A DNA stretch of 64,000 nt from Umezawaea sp049997955 (GTDB lineage Bacteria; Actinomycetota; Actinomycetes; Mycobacteriales; Pseudonocardiaceae). Position 1 is the stretch's first letter, and the number at the start of each line of letters is the position of its first letter. A program made the position numbers and the translations under genes. Below are positions 59,115 through 64,000 of the stretch, one piece after another. The stretch is taken from NCBI GenBank assembly GCA_049997955.1, contig JAEBDY010000004.1, forward strand, positions 372,001 through 436,000. The letters are read 5' to 3'. Under the pieces are notes generated by a model that was not told where the DNA came from, ran no database searches, and saw only the letters and a list, made by a program, of their open reading frames with translations.

Positions 59115-59984
59115 TCAGCACCGCGTTGGGGATTGCTCGGCCTGCGAGGTGACCACGTCGGCGATCGGCCTGCTCGTGCCGGTCGCGCTGGTGCTCGGAG
59201 CCGCGGCCGTGCGGGTGAGGACGCCGTCGGCGGGCAGCGACTCCCAGAACCCGGTCAACACCCCGGCGCCGCGCGACGGGTCCTGGACCATCCACCAGTG
59301 CCCCAGCCCGTCGAGCACTCCCACACGGGCTCCGGCTCGGGCGGCCGCTTCGTGGCGCTGCGCGTCGGTTCCGGAGAGGTGGTCCTCGCTCGCGACGATC
59401 GCCAGACCGGGTCGGCGGGCGGCGGCAGGCAGGGCGCGGCCGAGCTCGGCCATCACGGGCTGGGCGGCCGACCGGTGGTGCGCCAGGATCGCGCGCCCCA
59501 TCGCCTCGTCCTGCTCGGGAGCGATCCGCTCCGCCACCGCGCGGGTGATGCCGCGGCCGACCAGCGTGGCCACCCGCCCCTGCACGTCCCCGCCGAACCG
59601 CCGGGCGACGTCCACCTCACCCACACCTGCCGTCTGCCAGAGGCGAGCGAGGTAGTGCCAGGTGTAGTCGGGGTGGAACACGCCGACCACGTCGCTGACC
59701 CAGCTGCGCAGCAGGTCGGGCCGGGTCATGGCGACCCGGACGACGTGGCTGCCGCCCAGGTCGTGCCCGACGAGGTCGACCGGTTCCCCGAACGCCTCCA
59801 GCTCACCCACGAGCCACCGGTGGTACTCCCCCTCCGTCGCGCCGAACCCCTCGGGCAGCGGCGCGCCGAAGCCCGGCGGCGACAGGCACGTCACGTCGTC
59901 CCGACCGAGTTCGGCGAGCAGCGGCTCCCACACCGCGGCCGTCTCCGGGTTGCCGTGCACGAACACCGCGTGCGCCACGCTCAC
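59115..59984 (-). CDS. Alpha/beta hydrolase, haloalkane-dehalogenase/epoxide-hydrolase-like
   Basis: A 289-residue hydrolase. It begins with the oxyanion motif FVHGNPETAAVWEPLL and has the nucleophile elbow VGHDLGGSHV, where Asp rather than Ser is the nucleophile, as in haloalkane dehalogenases and epoxide hydrolases. The acid is probably in VASEDHLSG and the His in DGLGHWWMVQDP. GTG 59984 overlaps the upstream 49-codon gene as GTGA and has a GGGGGT site. It lies in a short operon facing a TetR gene. Confidence 0.88.
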   Translation of the reverse strand: MSVAHAVFVHGNPETAAVWEPLLAELGRDDVTCLSPPGFGAPLPEGFGATEGEYHRWLVGELEAFGEPVDLVGHDLGGSHVVRVAMTRPDLLRSWVSDVVGVFHPDYTWHYLARLWQTAGVGEVDVARRFGGDVQGRVATLVGRGITRAVAERIAPEQDEAMGRAILAHHRSAAQPVMAELGRALPAAARRPGLAIVASEDHLSGTDAQRHEAAARAGARVGVLDGLGHWWMVQDPSRGAGVLTGFWESLPADGVLTRTAAAPSTSATGTSRPIADVVTSQAEQSPTRC

Positions 59985-60130
59985 ACCCCCATCGGCACGG
60001 TCGGCTGCGGGACCGCCTCGACCAGGTCCTCGGCGCGCAGACGCGCGACGGCGCGGTGCTCCGGATCGCGGACCACCACGGGGCCACCCGGATCCTCGGC
60101 AGGCAGGACGTTCAGGTCGTGATCGGTCAC
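59981..60130 (-). CDS. 49-residue protein of unknown function, co-operonic with the hydrolase
   Basis: GTG 60130 is preceded by AGGAGAAGCC, a strong ribosome site, and the frame ends at TGA 59981, overlapping the hydrolase GTG by 4 bp. The product starts TDHDLNVLPAEDPGGPVVV, continues RDPEHRAVARLRAEDLVEA and ends VPQPTVPMGV. It is acidic, without cysteines, signal peptide or membrane helix. Codon use matches neighbours. I recognise no family. Its position, first in the operon and directly behind the TetR-controlled promoter, suggests a real small gene that gene finders could miss. Confidence 0.7.
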   Translation of the reverse strand: MTDHDLNVLPAEDPGGPVVVRDPEHRAVARLRAEDLVEAVPQPTVPMGV

Positions 60131-60168
60131 GGCTTCTCCTCAGTCGATCGAGGCCGCCAGCGTCACAT

Positions 60169-60190
60169 ACTTGTCGATCGTCACGCAAGT
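60169..60190. promoter_or_regulatory. Operator-like inverted repeat, TetR versus hydrolase operon
   Basis: ACTTG (60169-60173) and CAAGT (60186-60190) form an inverted repeat, extended by flanking GTCAC (60162-60166) and GTGAC (60189-60193) halves. It lies between the divergent TetR gene and the 49-residue/hydrolase operon. A TATGCT -10-like box at 60199-60204 serves the TetR gene. Confidence 0.5.
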
Positions 60191-60210
60191 GACTGCCGTA
60201 TGCTGGTTCC

Positions 60211-60828
60211 ATGGCCGTCGACACCCCCACCGGCAGGCGCACCCAGCAGGAGCGCCGCGACCGGACCGAGTCAGCGCTGGTGACCGCCGCGGCGGAACTG
60301 GTGGTCGAATCGGGCCTGCGTTCGCTCACGCTCGCCAGGGTCGGCGAGCGCGCCGGCTACAGCCGCGGCATCGTGAACCACCACTTCGGCTCCAAGCAGA
60401 CCTTGATCGAGGCGTTGGCCCACGCCACGCAGAGCGGCTTCGTACCGGGGATGGACCGGTTCGCACCGGGGCTGGAACGCCTGCTGACGCTGATCGAGCG
60501 CTACGTGGGCGCACTCGGCGACGTCAACGTGATCAGCCGGGCCTTCCTGCTGCTGTGGGCCGAGGCGGTCACCGCGCCGGAACTCACGACGATCTTCCGC
60601 GAGCGCGACGAGGGGTTCCGGACCAACCTCCGGGCCGACGTCGCCGCGGGAATCGCCGAGGGTGCCGTGCGTGAGGATGTCGAGCCCGGCGACGTCGCGA
60701 TCGCCGTCATGGGCCAGTTGCGGGGCATCGGCCTGCAACGCCTCCTGGACCCGGACGCGGTGGACACCGAGCGGCTCCGCCACGTGGTCGCGGACCAGTG
60801 GCGCCGAGCCCTGGCCAAGACCGCCTAG
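60211..60828 (+). CDS. TetR-family regulator
   Basis: A 205-residue repressor. Residues 12-65 form the helix-turn-helix (ESALVTAAAELVVESGLRSL, ARVGERAGYSRGIVNHHFGS, KQTLIEALAH). The C-terminal domain begins AT QSGFVPGMDRF and ends in a helix rich in Leu and Arg. No ribosome site precedes ATG 60211, consistent with a short or leaderless transcript. By position it controls the divergent small gene and dehalogenase-like hydrolase. Confidence 0.92.
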   Translation: MAVDTPTGRRTQQERRDRTESALVTAAAELVVESGLRSLTLARVGERAGYSRGIVNHHFGSKQTLIEALAHATQSGFVPGMDRFAPGLERLLTLIERYVGALGDVNVISRAFLLLWAEAVTAPELTTIFRERDEGFRTNLRADVAAGIAEGAVREDVEPGDVAIAVMGQLRGIGLQRLLDPDAVDTERLRHVVADQWRRALAKTA

Positions 60829-60899
60829 GGCGACTTCCCGGCACGACGAACGAGTCCTGCCTTGACGGTCGGCAGTGGTGCGAGCCCGGTCTAGCCCAG

Positions 60900-60923
60900 G
60901 TGGTGCGTTTGGGCCCGCACCAC
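60900..60923 (+). terminator. Possible terminator hairpin after the TetR gene
   Basis: GTGGTGCG and CGCACCAC form an 8-bp stem around an 8-base loop, 72 bases beyond the stop. The stem is modest and no T-run follows. The rest of 60829-61052 shows no gene. Confidence 0.4.
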
Positions 60924-61052
60924 GTCCGCCTCACCAGACTGGTGCGCGCGCTGGCTGCTCAACGCGAACATCGGTCTGGGTGGACCGTTTCCGGTCCTAC
61001 CGGATCCACTGGGTGGACCCGGCAACATCCACATACCCTCGGTCGCGCCACT

Positions 61053-61445
61053 TCACACCTCGTGAGGCCCGGCGGTTACGGGGTCCAGCGCGTCGAGGGC
61101 CTCGTCCACGGACGGGTACAGCGTCAGGACCCGGTCCACCGTGGTGACCTCCAGCGGTCGCAGCACCGGTCTCCCGCCCGCCACCACGGCGAGCAGGACG
61201 CCCGCGCGGTCCGCTCGTTCCTGCGCCGCGACGAGCGCGGAGATCCCGCTCGACCCGAAGAAGCCGACGTCGCCGAGGTCCACCACCAGCACCGGTGGGT
61301 GGTCGGCGACCAGCTTCTCCAGCGTCTCGCGCAGCGTCGCGGCCGACGCCATGGTCACCTCGCCCGCACACCGCACGATCGAAGCTCCGCGGCGGAACCC
61401 GGTCGTGATCGCGGCAGCGTCCGACTTGGTCGACGCTTCTGACAT
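61053..61445 (-). CDS. STAS-domain anti-sigma-factor antagonist
   Basis: A 130-residue STAS protein. It has the strands ASIVRCAGEVTMASA and PVLVVDLGDVGFFGSSG, then the helix ISALVAAQERADRAG. In FFGSSGISAL the Ser after FGS is the position phosphorylated by anti-sigma kinases (compare DSSG in SpoIIAA/RsbV). No anti-sigma kinase or sigma gene is adjacent, so it is an orphan that must pair in trans. An inverted repeat brackets its leader. Confidence 0.92.
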   Translation of the reverse strand: MSEASTKSDAAAITTGFRRGASIVRCAGEVTMASAATLRETLEKLVADHPPVLVVDLGDVGFFGSSGISALVAAQERADRAGVLLAVVAGGRPVLRPLEVTTVDRVLTLYPSVDEALDALDPVTAGPHEV

Positions 61446-61845
61446 CTCGAACCAACTCCCTAGCGAATTCCCTGGTTCGGGGCTTGGCAGGAGCCCCCTT
61501 GCGCAGGCTGGGCTCCACGATTCGGCGGCAAGGCAGTGGACGTCAGTCCGACGTGAGCGGCGTCGGCATCGGCAGGCCGCACACGATCCGTCGCCCCGTC
61601 ACCACACAGGAGTAGCAGACGTGCAGCTCACCCGCGTGCAGGACACTCCCCGGCGCGGGTTTCGACCTTCACGCGACAGCCGACGCCCGGACGTGTCGGA
61701 CGGGCGTTCCACCGCGTGATCCGGACTCGGACATCCGCCTCCAGCGCCTGGGCGCGGTCAGGCATCCTGGCCGCGCAACGCCGCGAACGACACCATGCTG
61801 GGGCCGACCACCCACCCGAACAGCGGCCTGGCCAAAGCGTGAACC
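61446..61845. other. 400-bp intergenic region
   Basis: The part next to the STAS gene is its leader with two short hairpins. The remainder (61560-61845) is GC-rich with no family-like frame. A minus-strand stretch near 61690-61790 has weak coding character but no start or recognisable motif. No RNA gene seen. Confidence 0.4.
61448..61479 (-). promoter_or_regulatory. Inverted repeat in the leader of the STAS gene
   Basis: CGAACCA (61448-61454) and TGGTTCG (61473-61479) are perfect complements 18 bases apart, enclosing the GGGAG ribosome site 5' of ATG 61445. In RNA this would form a hairpin around the ribosome site and might modulate translation; as DNA it could be an operator. Confidence 0.4.
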
Positions 61846-62497
61846 TCAGTGGCCAACTGGACCAGGGCCTGTCCTGCGGATCTTCATCGGAGGTGGAGAA
61901 CGATGCAGGCCAGGACGATCTCGGCCCGGTGGCCGCCCGTCGACGTCGATGTCACGGATCTCCTCGAGCAGCGGCAGCAGTTGCGGGTTGTCCCCGGCCT
62001 GGCCGGACGTGAGGATCACCGCCAGCGGTAGGCCCGTGGCATCGACCGCCAGGTGGAGCTTGGTCGTCAGACCTCCCCGTGACCGCCCGACGCATTCCCT
62101 ATCGATGGCGAGGGCTTCGATCCAGTCCACGCAGCCCCCTTTTCCGGGCTCCCACGGCGTGCTGATGCGCCCGGACACTCGTGGAATCGACACTGACCAC
62201 GAACACGACGTTGTCCCGCACCGTCCCCAGCGACTCGTCCTTGACGATCACGTGCTCCAGGATCCGATCCCACCTCCCGTCCACGGTCCACGTGCGCAAC
62301 CGCTCGTGCGCGGTCTTCCACGGCCCCTACCGCTCCAGCAGATCACGCCACGGCGCACCCGTGCGTTCCTTCCACAGGATCCCGTCGATCACCTGCCGGT
62401 GGCTACGCCACCGACCACCCCGACGCCCCGTCTCCGCGAGCAACAAGGGAGCGATCCTCGCCCACGCCCTGTCCGTCAGCTCACCACCTCCCACCAT
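61846..62497 (-). pseudogene. Degenerate IS5-family transposase
   Basis: The minus-strand frame from ATG 62497 encodes a DUF4096-type transposase start: ELTDRAWARIAPLLLAETGR, then GGRWRSHRQVIDGILWKERT. An in-frame TAG at 62329-62327 replaces the Tyr codon expected before GPWKTAHERL. The same frame then goes on through DGRWDRILEHV and SVDSTSVRAHQH (the first catalytic Asp) to a stop at 62099. Past a frameshift, another frame gives GRSRGGLTTKLHLAVDA and PLAVILTSGQAGDNPQL. The final third with the DDE Glu is missing. Thus nonsense, frameshift and truncation all inactivate it. Terminal repeats could not be identified. Confidence 0.85.
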
Positions 62498-62880
62498 GCC
62501 TCATCATCCGCACACGACCATGAGGAAGATCCACAGGCCACGCCCTAGACCGATCACGACCAGATCTCAAGCCCGCGCATCGATTCCCCGCCGCGCATGC
62601 TGTCCAATGTGGACGTCGATCCTGGTTGATCGGTGTGACACAGCGAGCTTGCGGTTGCCATTTCGGCTTGAAGCCCGACGAGGAAGACGACGGTGCCGAC
62701 AAGGCGCCGAGTGAGGCGGTTGTGCCAGTGAAGTCCGCCAGGAACGGTCGTTGCTCGCCCCGGTTCCGCGCACCGACGCTTGCCAGAAGGTGAGCCGACT
62801 GCTTGTTCGGTCCGGCGTTGCGCGGGTCGGCTTGCGCGCAGTCGGGCGTGGAGCGTTCAGGTTGCCGGCTCCGGGGTGGT
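62498..62880. other. 383-bp intergenic region beside the IS relic
   Basis: No gene recognised. Base composition is less GC-biased than average, and short frames on both strands lack family resemblance. It may include IS flank or decayed sequence. No terminator is obvious after the LLM gene. Confidence 0.35.
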
Positions 62881-63915
62881 TCATGTGGGCGGATCATCGA
62901 CGGTGGGATTGTGGCTGTCGATATCCGCGCCGGCCTGTGGAAGGTCTACGGATACTCGGTCGGCGAGCCCGTCGAAGCGTTGGCGGAGCGTGGCGCCGAT
63001 GTGCTCCGGTTGTGTCGTGATGGCGAAGAGGTCAAAGGTGTCATCGTCGATCAACTCGCCTACGCGGTGCCATTTGTCGGTGTTGGGAGAGAGGGTCATG
63101 GCGGTCAACTCTTCGCCGAGCCGGTCCAGTCCGTGCAGTTCGAGGACTCGGCGGTAGGTGAGCGAACTGAGGAACATCCCCACCTGTTCGCGTATGTGCC
63201 GCACGGCCGCGACTCGCTCCTGCTCGGTGGTGCCGGTGGCGATGAGGGGGCAGCACAGGACGGTGAACGACTCGCGGGATCGACCGGCCTTGGCGAGGCC
63301 GCGTGCAGCGGCGGGGAGCAGGAGGTCGGTGAGGTGGCGCCGGCTGGCGAAGGGCGGGGCGACGAGTCCGTCGGCAATCTCTCCCGCCAGTTCGGCCATG
63401 CGTGGCCCGACGGCGGACAGGAAGATCTTCGGCGGGCCGTGGGGGTTGGGAGGTGGGGTGAAGTACGAGGTCATGAGCGTGTGGGTGTAGAACCGTCCCC
63501 GGAAGTCCAGTGGCCGGTCGTGGTTCCAGCAGTCCCAGATGGCGCGCAGTGCCGCGACGTAGTCGCGCATCCGTGCTGCGGGGTGGCTGGCGGGCATGCC
63601 GAAGCGGTGGGTCAAGTGGATGGGGATTTGTGATCCCAGGCCGAGGACCAGACGGCCTTGGGAGAGGGCTTGGAGGTCGTTGGCGGCCGTGGCGACGGTC
63701 ATGGGGCTGCGGGCCGGCGCGACCAGCACGCTGGTACCAATGTCGATCGTGATGGTCGCTGCCGCCGCGGCGGCCAACGGCAGCAGGGGGTCGTGTTGTC
63801 GTTCCACCACCCAGAACCCGCTTCGGCCGGCCGCTTCGCAGGCGGCTGCGGCCGTTGCGGCGCCGGTGCCGCAGTCCTGGAACGACACCGGGTCGAAAAG
63901 GCCGTCGATCATCAT
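62881..63915 (-). CDS. LLM-class F420-dependent oxidoreductase
   Basis: A 344-residue luciferase-like TIM-barrel oxidoreductase of the actinobacterial F420-linked type (TIGR03617-like). It has FDPVSFQDCGTGAATAAAAC and the conserved GTSVLVAPARSPMTVATAAN. LSQGRLVLGLGSQIPIHLTH forms the cofactor pocket. IFLSAVGPRMAELAGEIADG is the C-terminal signature, with GP and AG as usual. ATG 63915 directly precedes the conserved start; an upstream in-frame start at 63981 has no support. Reduced F420 would be the hydride donor; the substrate is unknown. Confidence 0.92.
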   Translation of the reverse strand: MMIDGLFDPVSFQDCGTGAATAAAACEAAGRSGFWVVERQHDPLLPLAAAAAATITIDIGTSVLVAPARSPMTVATAANDLQALSQGRLVLGLGSQIPIHLTHRFGMPASHPAARMRDYVAALRAIWDCWNHDRPLDFRGRFYTHTLMTSYFTPPPNPHGPPKIFLSAVGPRMAELAGEIADGLVAPPFASRRHLTDLLLPAAARGLAKAGRSRESFTVLCCPLIATGTTEQERVAAVRHIREQVGMFLSSLTYRRVLELHGLDRLGEELTAMTLSPNTDKWHRVGELIDDDTFDLFAITTQPEHIGATLRQRFDGLADRVSVDLPQAGADIDSHNPTVDDPPT

Positions 63916-64000
63916 CCGGGTCCCCGCGCGAGGTATCGGACGTCCGGTGTCCCGTCGTTGTGCTTGCGCACCCGTACGCACGCCGATGACGGGGTCGGAG

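Noticed and set aside
1..64000. Prophage, integrative element or biosynthetic gene cluster
   Set aside because: No integrase, phage structural, conjugation, PKS/NRPS or terpene synthase genes were found, and no tRNA attachment site was visible.

Overview
The window is about 64 kb of very GC-rich DNA, with third codon positions almost always G or C, many GTG starts, frequent leaderless or ATGA/GTGA-coupled genes and long GC hairpin terminators. Gene content (F420-type luciferase-fold oxidoreductase, XRE/ImmA/7-TM cassette, DUF3040, DUF6510-type zinc ribbon, a receptor-type Ser/Thr kinase, many secreted polysaccharidases with CBM2/CBM13/discoidin modules) points to a filamentous actinomycete. 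A Pseudonocardiaceae-like genome (Saccharothrix/Lentzea/Actinosynnema relatives) is my inference; no rRNA, tRNA or housekeeping core gene is present to confirm it. The window reads as an accessory chromosomal arm rather than core genome.

Layout. 1-7268: truncated SDR, a MerR + VIT/VWA pair, an XRE / ImmA-like metalloprotease / 7-TM membrane protein cassette and an ArsR-like regulator. 7269-8787: a 1.5-kb low-complexity, strand-skewed stretch with a long hairpin. 8788-14660: MFS transporter and a 1455-residue multimodular secreted GH87-like glucanase. 14694-21163: a small gene or relic, a 1095-residue HEAT-like helical-repeat protein and a 923-residue one-pass receptor-like protein with a type-1 periplasmic-binding ectodomain. 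21335-25721: GH76 mannanase-like enzyme behind a LacI-type operator, GNAT + CGNR regulator, and a three-gene molybdoenzyme operon. 25727-33311: AT-richer orphan membrane gene, TetR-controlled heterodimeric ABC exporter, M20 peptidase, flippase-like membrane protein. 33859-37566: secreted glycosidase-like protein, then a collapsed sugar-acid operon in which only the HpcH/HpaI aldolase is intact, then an SDR. 38000-43657: class V aminotransferase, receptor Ser/Thr kinase, DUF3040, small P-loop kinase, GNAT, broken amidase. 43822-51634: hemicellulase block (trimodular GH10-CE4-CBM2, GH78, GH26-CBM13). 51750-60828: MmcQ/YjbR protein, esterase + metallo-beta-lactamase-fold pair, TetR/NTF2/NmrA module, CorA, quinone reductase, TetR/hydrolase module with an unrecognised 49-codon gene. 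61053-63915: STAS antagonist, degenerate IS5-type transposase, LLM F420 oxidoreductase.

How it works together. The secreted enzymes would attack alpha-1,3-glucan, alpha-mannan, xylan, rhamnosides and beta-mannan, that is fungal and plant wall polymers. Four of them carry palindromes of LacI-repressor type in or near their promoters, suggesting substrate-induced control from scattered loci. Several divergent regulator/target pairs (TetR-ABC, TetR-NTF2/NmrA, TetR-hydrolase, CGNR-molybdoenzyme) share inverted repeats between them. Gene decay is frequent: I count six clear or likely relics. No CRISPR array, prophage or complete insertion sequence was seen.
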